Assembly: GCA_963846915.1 (NCBI GenBank) | Contig: CAWJXV010000004.1 | Coordinates: 124,001-188,000, forward strand | Length of the DNA stretch: 64,000 bases | Direction of reading: 5' to 3' | Origin: PALSA-612 sp963846915 | Lineage (GTDB): Bacteria; Actinomycetota; Thermoleophilia; Gaiellales; Gaiellaceae | In this document: positions 22,809 to 31,008 of the stretch, one piece after another | How positions within the stretch are numbered: the first letter of the stretch is position 1 | Layout of the letters: every line of letters begins with the position of its first letter | Notes under the pieces: model-generated | The model's input: only the letters and a program-made list of their open reading frames with translations | Told to the model about the DNA's origin: nothing | Database searches by the model: none | Made by a program: the position numbers and the translations under genes

Positions 22809-24329
22809 CTAGAAGAAGGTTGGGTCGTTGACGATGTTGTCGGGGTGGTTGAGCATGACGATGGCGCCGATGTTGGTGAAGGTTGCGTCGTCGGCGTTGA
22901 AGATGCCGCCGCCGCCGACCAGCGCCTGGTTTCCGACCACCGCCGAGCCCGGGCCGAGGGAGACGCTTGCGGGGCCGCCCATCTGGCCGTTGAAGATGCC
23001 GCCGCCGAACAGCGCCTGGTTGGGGTTGAGCGTGTACGGCTTGGTCGTGGTGGTCGAGCCGATCACGGTGCCGCCAATCGAGACGTCCGCCGACCCGCCG
23101 AGGCTGAGGTTCCCGACCGCGCCGCCGAGGCCTTGCCGCGCCAGGTTCCCGACCAGCACCGAGCCGGTGATCGTCAGCTCGGCGTTGCCGTCGCCGCTGT
23201 CGTCATTTCCACTCGCATTGACTATGCCTCCGCCCCCGGACTGCTGGCCGCTGACGCGGTTGAACGCGACCATCGTCCCCGAGATGGTCGCCGAAGTGTC
23301 GCCCCCGAAAGCGACGTTGGCGACTCCGCCGCCTAGGTCGGAAGAGTTCTTCGTGATCTGGCCGCCGGTGATCGACAGGACGCCGGTGCCGTCAACGCCG
23401 AAGTTGGCGTTTGCGATGCCGCCGCCAATGCCCTGATCTCCGAAGCTGTCGTCGGGGGCCGCGTTGCCGCTGATCTGGCTGCCCGAGATCGTCGCCACAC
23501 CGTGGTTGAAGATCCCGCCACCGACCCCACCGACGGCCTGGTTCCCGGTCACCGAGCTGTTCGTCAAAGTCAGCGTGCCGCCGTTCGCGATGCCGCCCGC
23601 GCCGCCCTCGGGGCCGGCCGTGGCCGTGTTCCCGGAAATCGAGCTGCCGGTGATCGTCAGCACGCCGCCGCCGCCGACACCACCGTTGCCGTTCCCGTTC
23701 GCGATCCCACCGCCACCAGGGCCGCTGTTGCCGCTGACGGTGCTGTTGTTCAGGATCGCCGTGCCATTGTGGTTCAGGATCCCGCCCCCACCACCGCCGC
23801 CACTACCGACCGCGACGTTGTTGGTCACGCGCGTCGAGTTCAAGGTCAGCAGTCCCGCCTGCACCGGGCCAAGCGAGCCGCTGACGATGCCGCCGCCGGC
23901 GCTGCTCGCCGTGTTGCGCGTCACCAGACAGTGGTTCAGCGTCAACGTCGCCGTCAGACTCAGGATCCCGCCGCCAGCCCCAGCCGGCCCGGGCCCGCTG
24001 ACGTCGCCGCCCGTAATCGTCAGGTTATTCATCGCGACGACAACGCCGCCCGCCACTGTCACCGTACGCCCCGACCCCAGGCCGTCCAGGGTCGCCGCCG
24101 GCGAGCCCGTCAAGGTCAGGTTCTTCGGCACCGTGAAGTTGCCGTCACACGTGCCTTTGATCAACAGGGTGCTCCCCGGCGCAGCCGCGGTGATCGCCGT
24201 CTGCAGGTTGTCGCTTCCGAACGGCGCACAGTTCACCGTCGTCGCCGCCAACGCACCCCCAGCGCCAACGGCCGCCAGTACCGTCAGGGCGCCGGCAAGC
24301 ACGCCCAAAGCCGCAAGTCTCCGTCCCAA
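22809..24329 (-). CDS. secreted right-handed parallel beta-helix protein
   Basis: 506 residues, start MGRRLAALGVLAGALTVLAA, a signal peptide with cleavage near GGALAATT. The rest is a run of beta-helix turns with Gly/Asn-rich repeats: TLTLTGSPAATLDGLGSGR, NNLTITGGDVSGPGPAGAGG, NSTVSGNSGPGGGGIANGNG, SSVTGNQAVGGVGGGIFNHG. This is the polymorphic-outer-membrane-like or pectate-lyase-like repeat family seen in actinobacterial and environmental secreted proteins; a surface adhesin or polysaccharide-binding role is a guess. The 3' end lies 61 bp from the truncated ABC-ATPase, so its insertion may have removed that gene's 5' half. The complementary strand also reads open because of the repeats. Confidence 0.8.
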   Translation of the reverse strand: MGRRLAALGVLAGALTVLAAVGAGGALAATTVNCAPFGSDNLQTAITAAAPGSTLLIKGTCDGNFTVPKNLTLTGSPAATLDGLGSGRTVTVAGGVVVAMNNLTITGGDVSGPGPAGAGGGILSLTATLTLNHCLVTRNTASSAGGGIVSGSLGPVQAGLLTLNSTRVTNNVAVGSGGGGGGGILNHNGTAILNNSTVSGNSGPGGGGIANGNGNGGVGGGGVLTITGSSISGNTATAGPEGGAGGIANGGTLTLTNSSVTGNQAVGGVGGGIFNHGVATISGSQISGNAAPDDSFGDQGIGGGIANANFGVDGTGVLSITGGQITKNSSDLGGGVANVAFGGDTSATISGTMVAFNRVSGQQSGGGGIVNASGNDDSGDGNAELTITGSVLVGNLARQGLGGAVGNLSLGGSADVSIGGTVIGSTTTTKPYTLNPNQALFGGGIFNGQMGGPASVSLGPGSAVVGNQALVGGGGIFNADDATFTNIGAIVMLNHPDNIVNDPTFF

Positions 24330-24526
24330 GATTCCTCTCCTCCCGATTTAGCGCCCACCTCATGGTTGGGCGGATCGGCCACCTACCCCTTGCAGCCCCA
24401 AGTATGCCCCAACACCTGAGCGTTCGATCGCCGCGCCTCGGGGTAGAAGATCGGGGTAGAAACCTCCTGTCGATTTCCGCGTGTTCGTTCGTCTACAAGA
24501 TGTCAGCGAACGAAAGGAGAACAACC

Positions 24527-24892
24527 GTGCAGTACATGCTCCTCATCTACAACGACGAGAGCGCGTGGGCGGCCCTCTCGGAGGCCGAGCGCGAGGCGAT
24601 CGTCGGCGACTACTTCGCCTTCACGGGCGAGATCCGCGAGAGCGGGAACTTCGTGGACGGCGCGCCGCTCCATCCGACCACGACGGCGACGGCCGTGCGC
24701 GTTCGCGACGGCGAGACCCTGGTCACGGACGGCCCGTTCGCCGAGACGAAGGAGCAGCTCGGCGGCTTCTACCTCGTCGAGGCCGCGGACGCGGACGAGG
24801 CGATCGCGATCGCCGCGCGAATCCCGGGCTCCCGCTACGGGACGATCGAGGTCAGGCCGGTCGTGGCGGTGGAGGCCGGCTCGACGGCGTAG
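24527..24892 (+). CDS. YCII/DGPF-domain protein
   Basis: 121 residues from GTG 24527, preceded by AAAGGAGAA. The sequence VQYMLLIYNDESAWAALSEA, TATAVRVRDGETLVTDGPFA (the DGPF motif) and ETKEQLGGFYLVEAADADEA defines the PhnB/YCII-like DGPF family, often encoded beside ECF sigma factors of the ECF41/42 type. The biochemical role is unsettled; a dimeric alpha-beta ferredoxin fold is expected. Here no sigma factor is adjacent. The next gene, a nucleotidyltransferase, follows by 62 bp on the same strand. Confidence 0.85.
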   Translation: MQYMLLIYNDESAWAALSEAEREAIVGDYFAFTGEIRESGNFVDGAPLHPTTTATAVRVRDGETLVTDGPFAETKEQLGGFYLVEAADADEAIAIAARIPGSRYGTIEVRPVVAVEAGSTA

Positions 24893-24954
24893 CGGCTCGG
24901 ATCACGGCCTCGAGCTCGAACCCCGGGCTCGAGGCCGTCCTCCACTATTCGAGT

Positions 24955-25698
24955 GTGTTCACGCCTGAGGATCGCGAGCGCGTCCGCGCACGGCTGCTCG
25001 AGCTTGCCCGCGAGGACGACCGTGTCACGGGCGCGGCGATCACTGGGTCGGCCGCCGAGGGTAAGGAGGACCGCTGGTCCGACGTCGACGTCTACCTCGG
25101 CCTCGCCGAGGACGCCGACATGACCGTCGTCATGGCCGACTGGACCGCCCTTCTCTCCGACGAGCTCGGCGCCGTCCATCACTGGGACCTGCCCTCCGGC
25201 CGCGCGATCTACCGCGTCTTCCTGCTCCCGAACCGCTTGCAGGTCGACGTCGCGTTCACGCCCGAGAGCAACTTCGGCGCGAGCGGCCCGGCGTTCCGCG
25301 TCGTCTTCGGCGAGCCGGCCCAGAAACCGCTCGCGCAGCCACCGTCGACCGACGAACTGACCGGCCTCGGCTGGCTCTTCGTCCTGCACGCGCGGGTCGC
25401 GATCGAGCGCGGCCGGACGTGGCAGGCGGCGCACTGGATCGACTGCGTGCGCGACCAGACGCTGGCGCTCGCGTCCGTTCGCCTCGGCGAGCGAGCCGAT
25501 CATGCGCGGGGAGCGCACCTGCTGCCGCGCGAGGTCACGGCGCCGCTCGAGGAGACGCTCGTGCGCTCGCTCGACGCCGGCGAGCTTCGCCGCGCGCTTC
25601 GTGCCGCAACCAGGGCGTTCCTGGCGGAGGTGCGCGAGTCCGACTCCGGGCTCGCGACGCGCCTCGAGCCCGTGCTGCGCGAGGCGGGCGGCGCCTAG
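24955..25698 (+). CDS. nucleotidyltransferase-domain protein (aminoglycoside-type fold)
   Basis: 247 residues from GTG 24955 (VFTPEDRERVRARLLELARE). The catalytic loop AAITGSAAEGKEDRWSDVDV shows GS...SDVD with two metal-binding Asp, and a third candidate lies in LQVDVAFTPE. C-terminal helical region: HARVAIERGRTWQAAHWIDC, SLDAGELRRALRAATRAF. This is the polymerase-beta-like nucleotidyltransferase group containing aminoglycoside adenylyltransferases and small unassigned enzymes; resistance is not implied. It overlaps the end of the convergent GNAT gene by 4 bp. Confidence 0.75.
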   Translation: MFTPEDRERVRARLLELAREDDRVTGAAITGSAAEGKEDRWSDVDVYLGLAEDADMTVVMADWTALLSDELGAVHHWDLPSGRAIYRVFLLPNRLQVDVAFTPESNFGASGPAFRVVFGEPAQKPLAQPPSTDELTGLGWLFVLHARVAIERGRTWQAAHWIDCVRDQTLALASVRLGERADHARGAHLLPREVTAPLEETLVRSLDAGELRRALRAATRAFLAEVRESDSGLATRLEPVLREAGGA

Positions 25699-26246
25699 CC
25701 CGACCCGGAGATCGGCTTCTCCATCGACACGGCCTCGACCATGACGCCGTCCGGCAGCGTCACCTCGAAGTCCTCGATCCGACGGAAGCCGTAGGCCTCG
25801 TAAAGCGGGAGCCCGGCCAGCGTCGACCCGAGCGCGAGCCGACGGAACCCCTCGGCTCGCGCGGCCTCCTCGCACGCCTCCAGGATCCGGCGGCCGAGGC
25901 CGCGGCGCGTCCAGTCGGCCCGGACGAACATGGCCCGGACGCGGGCCGGCTCGGTCGCGGGATCGAGCAGGCGCTCGTCGCCGGCCGCCTCGCCGCTGCC
26001 CGTGTAGAGCTTGTCGCGCCTGCTCCACCCGCCGCAGGCGACCGGCTCGCCGCCTGCCTCGATCACGTAGTACGTCCCGTCCGCGAGGAGGGCGCGATCG
26101 ACCTCGGCCACGTATCTCACGGCGCTCGCGGACTGCTGCTCGTCGTAGTAGCGCGGAAAGAGAACGGCCGCCGACTCGGTCATCAACGCCTGGACGCCTG
26201 CCTCGTCGGCCACCGTCGCGATCCGGAGCACCGGCTCCGTGCCCAC
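25695..26246 (-). CDS. GNAT family N-acetyltransferase
   Basis: 183 residues, start MGTEPVLRIATVADEAGVQA. GNAT core: VIEAGGEPVACGGWSRRDKL, then RAMFVRADWTRRGLGRRILE (acetyl-CoA pyrophosphate loop R/Q-x-x-G-x-G/A, here RRGLGRR) and ACEEAARAEGFRRLALGSTL. The C-terminal AGLPLYEAYGFRRIEDFEVT is the usual motif B end. Substrate unknown; GNAT proteins acetylate amines on small molecules or proteins. Convergent with the nucleotidyltransferase gene; the PolDom gene follows upstream on the same strand by 14 bp. Confidence 0.85.
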   Translation of the reverse strand: MGTEPVLRIATVADEAGVQALMTESAAVLFPRYYDEQQSASAVRYVAEVDRALLADGTYYVIEAGGEPVACGGWSRRDKLYTGSGEAAGDERLLDPATEPARVRAMFVRADWTRRGLGRRILEACEEAARAEGFRRLALGSTLAGLPLYEAYGFRRIEDFEVTLPDGVMVEAVSMEKPISGSG

Positions 26247-26260
26247 GCGGGGACTCTAGT

Positions 26261-27178
26261 TCAGTCGCGACTCGGCGGCTCGAGGCCGAGCTTCTCGAAC
26301 CGCGGCCCGAGGCTCACTTTCCGCCTCCACATGCCCTGCATCAGGTCGCCGACCTCGGCCACCCGGGCGGGCATCGTCTGCAGCGTGAAGCGCGCGGGAT
26401 CGCTCTTGCCGACCTCCTCCCAGCGCATCGGCGCGGAGGCGCGGGCGTCCGGCGTCGGGCGGATCGAGTACGCGCAGGCGATCGTCCGGTCGCGCGCGTT
26501 CTGTCCGTAGTCGACGAACACGCCGGTCCGGTCGGCGACCTTCCACGTCGTCGTCGCGACGTCCTCGTCGCCGATCCGCCGCACGACCTCCTGCGCGAGC
26601 GCCTTGGCGAGGTCGCGCACCGCGGAAAAGCGCAGCTCCGGTTTGATCGGCGCCAGGATGTGCAGCCCGGTCGCCCCGGAGGTCTTCGGAAAGGAGTGCA
26701 GGCCGAGCTCGTCCATCACCTCCTTGACGACCAGCGCGATCTCGCGGACGAACTCCCACGGGTTGCCCTCGCTCGGGTCGAGGTCGATCAGCAGGTAGTC
26801 CGGCCGCTCGACGTCCGTGATGCGCGAGTGCCAGGTGTGCAGCTCGATGCAGCCGAGGTTGACGATCCAGGCGAGCGAGGCGGCGTCCTGGCAGACCGGG
26901 AAGTCGGCCGTGCGGCCGGACGGGAATCTGATGTGCGTCGTCTCGAGCCAGTCCGGATGCGGAACCGGCACGCGCTTCTGGTAGAAGAACTCGCCCTCGA
27001 CACCGTTGGGGTAGCGCTTCATCTGCATCGGCCGGTTGCGAACGTGGTGGAGCACGCACGGCGCGACGTCGAGGTAGTAGCGGATCAGGTCTCCCTTCGT
27101 CAGGCCCGGCTCAGGGAAGAAGACCTTGTCCAGGTTGGTGAGCTTGACCTCGCGGTTTCCGACGCGCACGCCGTCCAT
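26261..27178 (-). CDS. LigD-type polymerase/primase domain protein (PolDom)
   Basis: 305 residues (MDGVRVGNREVKLTNLDKVF). Hallmarks: KLTNLDKVFFPEPGLTKGDL at the N-terminus, DYLLIDLDPSEGNPWEFV carrying the catalytic DxD (about residues 126-143), SGATGLHILAPIKPE and IELHTWHSR. This is the polymerase module that in LigD adds ribonucleotides and aligns ends in non-homologous end joining. Here it is a free-standing protein, with the ATP-ligase encoded just upstream (28212-27211, 32 bp apart), as in mycobacterial PolD/LigC pairs. No Ku gene is in the window. Confidence 0.85.
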   Translation of the reverse strand: MDGVRVGNREVKLTNLDKVFFPEPGLTKGDLIRYYLDVAPCVLHHVRNRPMQMKRYPNGVEGEFFYQKRVPVPHPDWLETTHIRFPSGRTADFPVCQDAASLAWIVNLGCIELHTWHSRITDVERPDYLLIDLDPSEGNPWEFVREIALVVKEVMDELGLHSFPKTSGATGLHILAPIKPELRFSAVRDLAKALAQEVVRRIGDEDVATTTWKVADRTGVFVDYGQNARDRTIACAYSIRPTPDARASAPMRWEEVGKSDPARFTLQTMPARVAEVGDLMQGMWRRKVSLGPRFEKLGLEPPSRD

Positions 27179-27210
27179 ATTCGCGATCGCAGCTCGGTTT
27201 CCGCGTCGAG

Positions 27211-28212
27211 CTACGAGCCGAGCAGCCGGGCGACCGTGGGATCGTCTTTGCGCTTCGCCGGGCGCACCTGCGCCCAGGTGCAGTCGGCCGCGTCCTTGTC
27301 CGGCCGGAAGCGGAGCAGTCGCGTCCCGTGCCGGAAGCGGTTGCCCTGCACCTTGTCGTAACGCACCTCGACGACGAGCTCAGGTCGTACCGCCGACTCC
27401 TCGAGCCCACCGCTTCCCCAGCGGTTCTGCTCGGAGAAGCCGCGCTCGGCGGCGCCGGCGAAGAGCGGCTTCACGAGCGCGAGGATCTCCTTCTGACGGC
27501 CCGCGGCGACGGCGCACGAGCCCACGTAGTCGAGCCGGCCGTCGTCTTCATAGAGCCCGAGGAGGAGCGTGGCGAGCGCGGTCGGCTTCGCCTTCCAGCG
27601 GACGCCGACGACGACGCAGTCCGCGCTGCGGTGCTCCTTCACCTTCTGCACCGCGTCGCGCGACCCCGGCAGGTACGCGGAGTCGAGCCGCTTGGCAACG
27701 ACACCGTCGAGGCCGATCGCATCGAGGCGGTCGAGCCACTCCTGCGCCTGCCCGGGGTCGCGAGAGGCCGGTGAGACGTCGAAGGGCAGCTTCTCCACCC
27801 GCGCCCGGCGCTTCGTGAGCGGCTGCTGCCACACCGGCGCGCCCTTCCAAAGCAGGACGTCGAAGCAGACGAAGCGCGCCGGCGTCTCCGCCGCGAGCTT
27901 GCGCACGCGGCTCTCGGCCGGGTGGAGGCGCATCTGCAGGAGGTCGAACTCGAGGCGGCCGGCCTGCTCGATCACGATCTCGCCGTCGAGCGCGGAGTGG
28001 GGCGGAAGGCGCCCGCCGAGCTCCGCCAGCTCGGGAAAGTAGCGGAGCAGCGGCCGTCCGTTCCGGCTCCAGAGCGCGAGCTCGCCGCCGTCGTTCTCGA
28101 GCACGCCGCGGAACCCGTCCCACTTCGGTTCGTACTGCCACGTCTTACCGAGCGGCAGCTCCGAGACGAGCTGCGCCTCCATCGGCGGAAAGGGCACGTT
28201 CGGGCCGGGCAT
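27211..28212 (-). CDS. ATP-dependent DNA ligase, LigC/LigD-ligase type
   Basis: 333 residues. The nucleotidyl-transferase motif I is EPKWDGFRG with the AMP-accepting Lys at residue 30. Downstream motifs: SALDGEIVIEQAG, ARFVCFDVLLWKG, IGLDGVVAKRLDSAYLPG, and VVVGVRWKAKPTALATLLLG; the OB-fold ends VRPAKRKDDPTVARLLGS. The size matches stand-alone ligases of the LigC class, which join ends together with the PolDom encoded next to it. Located 32 bp upstream of the PolDom gene on the same strand, so very likely co-expressed. Divergent from fabF with 53 bp between. Confidence 0.88.
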   Translation of the reverse strand: MPGPNVPFPPMEAQLVSELPLGKTWQYEPKWDGFRGVLENDGGELALWSRNGRPLLRYFPELAELGGRLPPHSALDGEIVIEQAGRLEFDLLQMRLHPAESRVRKLAAETPARFVCFDVLLWKGAPVWQQPLTKRRARVEKLPFDVSPASRDPGQAQEWLDRLDAIGLDGVVAKRLDSAYLPGSRDAVQKVKEHRSADCVVVGVRWKAKPTALATLLLGLYEDDGRLDYVGSCAVAAGRQKEILALVKPLFAGAAERGFSEQNRWGSGGLEESAVRPELVVEVRYDKVQGNRFRHGTRLLRFRPDKDAADCTWAQVRPAKRKDDPTVARLLGS

Positions 28213-28265
28213 ATCCGAAGGCTACTTCGGCGGCCAGGCCCGGCTGACCCTCTAATCTCCTCTCC

Positions 28266-29498
28266 ATGAGGCGCGTCGTCGTGACCGGGCTCGGAGCCGT
28301 GACGCCGGTCGGCAACGACATGCGCACGACGTGGGAGTCGGCCGTCGCGGGGAGAAGCGGCATCGACTTCATCCGCACGTTCGACACGACCGGCTTCCCC
28401 GTCCGGATCGCAGCAGAGGTCAAGGGCTTCGATCCGACCACGGTCGCCTCCGTCAAGGAGGTGCGGAAGCTCGACCGCAACGTCCTGCTCGCGCTCGCGG
28501 CGGCTACGGAGGCCGTCGGCGACGCGGGCCTCGACGGCGCCTACGAGCCGGAGCGCGTCGGCATCCTCTTCGGCACCGCCATCGGCGGTTTCCTCGGGAT
28601 GATGGAGCAGCACGACGTGCTGCGGGAGCGCGGGCCAGACCGTGTGCTGCCGACCTTCCTTCCGAGCGTGCTCCCCGACGCGGCCTCCGGCCAGTTGGCG
28701 ATCTCCCTCGGCTATCGCGGCCCGAATTTCGCGCCCGTGTCGGCCTGCGCGACGGGGTCGACGGCCGTGGGGGAGAGCGCCGAGATCATCAAGCGCGGCG
28801 ACGCGGACGCGATCCTCGCGGGCGGCGCCGAGGCGTGCATGCACCCGCTGATCCTTGCCGGCTTCTGCGCCATGCGCGGCCTCGTGGCCGAGGAGGAGGA
28901 CCCGACCAGAGCGTCGCGGCCGTTCGATGCCACGCGCGCCGGCTTCGTCATGGGGGAGGGCGCGTGCGTCCTCGTGCTCGAGGAGTTCGAGGCGGCGCGG
29001 AGGCGGGGAGCAAGGATCTACGCGGAGATCATCGGCTACGGCGCGTCGAACGACGCCCACCACATGGCGCAGCCCGAGCCGGAGGCGACCGGGGTCGCGA
29101 ACATGATGCGCGTTGCGCTCGAGCGAACCGGGGTCGCGCCCGAGCGGGTGGGCTACATCAATGCGCACGGGACGTCGACGCCGCTCGGCGACGCGGCCGA
29201 GACGAAGGCGATCAAGGACGTGTTCGGCGATCACGCATACGAGCTGGCCGTGTCCTCGACGAAGTCGGTGATGGGCCATTGCTTCGGCGCCGCCGGCGCG
29301 ATCGAGGCGTCGATGTGCGTGCTCGCGATCCACGAGGGCGTGCTGCCGCCGACCATCAACCTGCACAACCCCGATCCGGACTGCGACCTCGACTACGTCC
29401 CCAACGAAGCGCGCGAGGCCCGCATCGACGTGGCCCTCTCGAACGCTATGGGCCTCGGCGGCCACAACGCGTGTGTGCTCGTCGGCCGCGTCGACTGA
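28266..29498 (+). CDS. fabF: beta-ketoacyl-ACP synthase II (FabF-type)
   Basis: 410 residues, start MRRVVVTGLGAVTPVGNDMR. Catalytic triad of the family: Cys161 in VSACATGST, His in INAHGTSTPLGD (~300) and His in TKSVMGHCFGAAG (~338). It condenses malonyl-ACP with acyl-ACP in fatty-acid elongation, in the cytoplasm. It stands alone with no acyl carrier protein or other fab gene beside it, which leaves open a role in a secondary lipid pathway. A short promoter region is shared with the divergent ligase gene. 210 bp of non-coding DNA with a hairpin follow before the 171-bp element. Confidence 0.92.
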   Translation: MRRVVVTGLGAVTPVGNDMRTTWESAVAGRSGIDFIRTFDTTGFPVRIAAEVKGFDPTTVASVKEVRKLDRNVLLALAAATEAVGDAGLDGAYEPERVGILFGTAIGGFLGMMEQHDVLRERGPDRVLPTFLPSVLPDAASGQLAISLGYRGPNFAPVSACATGSTAVGESAEIIKRGDADAILAGGAEACMHPLILAGFCAMRGLVAEEEDPTRASRPFDATRAGFVMGEGACVLVLEEFEAARRRGARIYAEIIGYGASNDAHHMAQPEPEATGVANMMRVALERTGVAPERVGYINAHGTSTPLGDAAETKAIKDVFGDHAYELAVSSTKSVMGHCFGAAGAIEASMCVLAIHEGVLPPTINLHNPDPDCDLDYVPNEAREARIDVALSNAMGLGGHNACVLVGRVD

Positions 29499-29636
29499 CG
29501 CTCGCGCCGGCTGACCCGCCTCCGGTCTCGTCAGCGCAGCGGGCTGTGGAGAGATCGTCACGGCTTTGTTGCGTTTGCGTATCCCCTGGCCGCGCCGTCG
29601 GGCGGTACGCTTTCCGCGGGTGGCGGGTGGTCTTCT

Positions 29637-29653
29637 CCCCACCCAGGGTGGGG
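29637..29653 (+). terminator. hairpin downstream of fabF
   Basis: CCCCACC pairs with GGTGGGG over a CAG loop, 139 bp after the fabF stop, followed by ATATGG. A short stem with no T-run, so termination is a guess. Confidence 0.4.
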
Positions 29654-29708
29654 ATATGGGCGACACGCGGCCACGGCGTTCAGGGACGCGGCTTGTTCGG
29701 CCGTCCAC

Positions 29709-29879
29709 CTAGAGGCTTGATGTGAAATTCCACCGGATCGGATGACGCCCCACGCACGGCGCCGGATCGGCGCGTCCGGTCGCGACACGTAGCGCTGGTA
29801 CGCGACGCGGACCGGCCACACCGCCCGGCTTGGCCTGAAGCGCCCCCGACGTCGGCGCAATTTCACATCAAGCCTCTAG
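29709..29879 (-). mobile_element. 171-bp MITE-like element, copy 2
   Basis: The inverted copy of 9231-9401. Starts CTAGAGGCTTGATGTGAAATT and ends with its exact complement, a perfect 21-bp terminal inverted repeat, bounded by CTAG both sides. The final CTAG supplies the TAG stop codon of the HAD phosphatase gene (29876-29878). Relative to copy 1 there are 6 substitutions and no indel. An internal minus-strand frame from 29866 is open through the element and beyond, with the same Arg-rich sequence as in copy 1. No transposase. Confidence 0.8.
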
Positions 29880-30535
29880 TCGGGGTCGAGCGATTCGACT
29901 GCGTCGACCGTGAGGTCGGCGATCGAGTCGAGCACCAGATCGGCAAGTGCCAACGCATCCTCACCCGGCGGGAAGTTCGGGTTCGGGATCGCGATCGTGT
30001 GCATCCCGGCTTCCTTCGCCGAGCGGATGCCGCTGTGCGAATCCTCGACCGCCGCGCAGCGCTCGGTCGTAACGCCCATCCGTCGTGCTGCCTCGAGATA
30101 CACGTCGGGGGCGGGCTTGCCGCGAGCGACTTCCTCGGACGAGACCGTGGCCTGGAAGAACACGTCCAGCCCGGCCAATTCGAGCCCAGCGTCGATCAGC
30201 GGGCGGTTGGACGACGAGGCGAGCCCGAGCGGCCAATGCGCCGCCAGGCGCTCGACAGCGTCGCGCGCGCCCGGGATCAGCGGCAGCTCCTCCCGGTAAC
30301 GCGCCTCCATCAGGCGGACGATGTCGGCGCTGATCTCCTCGGGTGTACCGGGCACGCCGCGATCCTCGGCGAGATACCGCGACCACTCCGGCGCGCTCAT
30401 GCCCATCATCGCCCGCTGCGCCGCTGCGTCATACCGCCCACCCTGCTCGACGATGTAACGGCCGCGTACCTCGTCCCAGACCTCCTCGGTCTGGAGGATG
30501 ATGCCGTCCAGGTCGAAGACGACTACGTGGATCAC
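29876..30535 (-). CDS. HAD-superfamily phosphatase, beta-phosphoglucomutase-like
   Basis: 219 residues from GTG 30535, which overlaps the flavin reductase stop by 4 bp. VIHVVVFDLDG gives the DxD nucleophile pair (Asp8, Asp10); later motifs are LGLASSSNRP (motif II), GKPAPDVYLEAARRMG (motif III Lys) and CAAVEDSHSGIRSAKEAGM (motif IV acidic pair). A helical cap domain (residues ~15-80) is present. This set is typical of CbbY/PGMB-like phosphatases acting on sugar or small phosphates. The stop codon comes from the adjacent 171-bp element, so the end may be altered. Last gene of an operon with the reductase and PdxH. Confidence 0.82.
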   Translation of the reverse strand: MIHVVVFDLDGIILQTEEVWDEVRGRYIVEQGGRYDAAAQRAMMGMSAPEWSRYLAEDRGVPGTPEEISADIVRLMEARYREELPLIPGARDAVERLAAHWPLGLASSSNRPLIDAGLELAGLDVFFQATVSSEEVARGKPAPDVYLEAARRMGVTTERCAAVEDSHSGIRSAKEAGMHTIAIPNPNFPPGEDALALADLVLDSIADLTVDAVESLDPD

Positions 30536-31008
30536 AGCGTGCGGTAACCGCCGTCGACGTGTACGAGTGGGGGAGCTGCCGCGCCTAGGCGCGCCGACTC
30601 GACCTCGCCGACGAAGAACGTGTGGTCTCCTGTCGCGTGCTCCGAGGCAAGGCGGCACTCGAGCCAGCCGAGCGCGCCCACGAGCAGAGGCGCGCCGCGA
30701 GCTCCCTCCTCGGTCGCGATGCCGCTCCACATGCCGATCGGCGGAACACCGCGCGCGAAGTGCTGCGCCAACCACTCCTGCCCGCCCGCGAGCAGGCTCG
30801 CGGCAAAGCCGCCGGCCTCGCGCAGCAGCTCGTGCATCGCCGCGTCGCGCGCGATCGAGACGCCGACGAGTGGCGGTTCGAGCGAGAGTGAGACGAGCGA
30901 CGAGACGGTCAGCCCTAGCCGATCGCGCCCGGCGTCGACCGTCAACACGGCCACGCTCGCCGGGGCGCGGCGCACCAGCGCGCGCAGTTCGTCCGCGGTC
31001 GCGGTCAC
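30532..31008 (-). CDS. flavin reductase-like FMN-binding domain protein
   Basis: 158 residues (MTATADELRALVRRAPASVA). FMN split-barrel pattern: VAVLTVDAGRDRLGLTVSSL, SLSLEPPLVGVSIARDAAMH, GFAASLLAGGQEWLAQHFAR and the final VGEVESARLGAAAPPLVHVD, GGYRTL. Such proteins reduce FMN or FAD with NAD(P)H for partner monooxygenases, or act alone as oxidoreductases. Overlaps PdxH's end by 4 bp upstream and the HAD start by 4 bp downstream, showing tight coupling. Partner substrate unknown. Confidence 0.82.
   Translation of the reverse strand: MTATADELRALVRRAPASVAVLTVDAGRDRLGLTVSSLVSLSLEPPLVGVSIARDAAMHELLREAGGFAASLLAGGQEWLAQHFARGVPPIGMWSGIATEEGARGAPLLVGALGWLECRLASEHATGDHTFFVGEVESARLGAAAPPLVHVDGGYRTL

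Noticed and set aside
22809..24329. CRISPR-like or tandem DNA repeats
   Set aside because: The repetition is at protein level with variable spacing; no uniform direct repeats and spacers. No CRISPR array was seen anywhere in the window.
23464..24351. Plus-strand open frame with Pro-rich repeats
   Set aside because: Mirror of the Gly-rich beta-helix repeats on the other strand; the minus frame has a signal peptide and a natural start.
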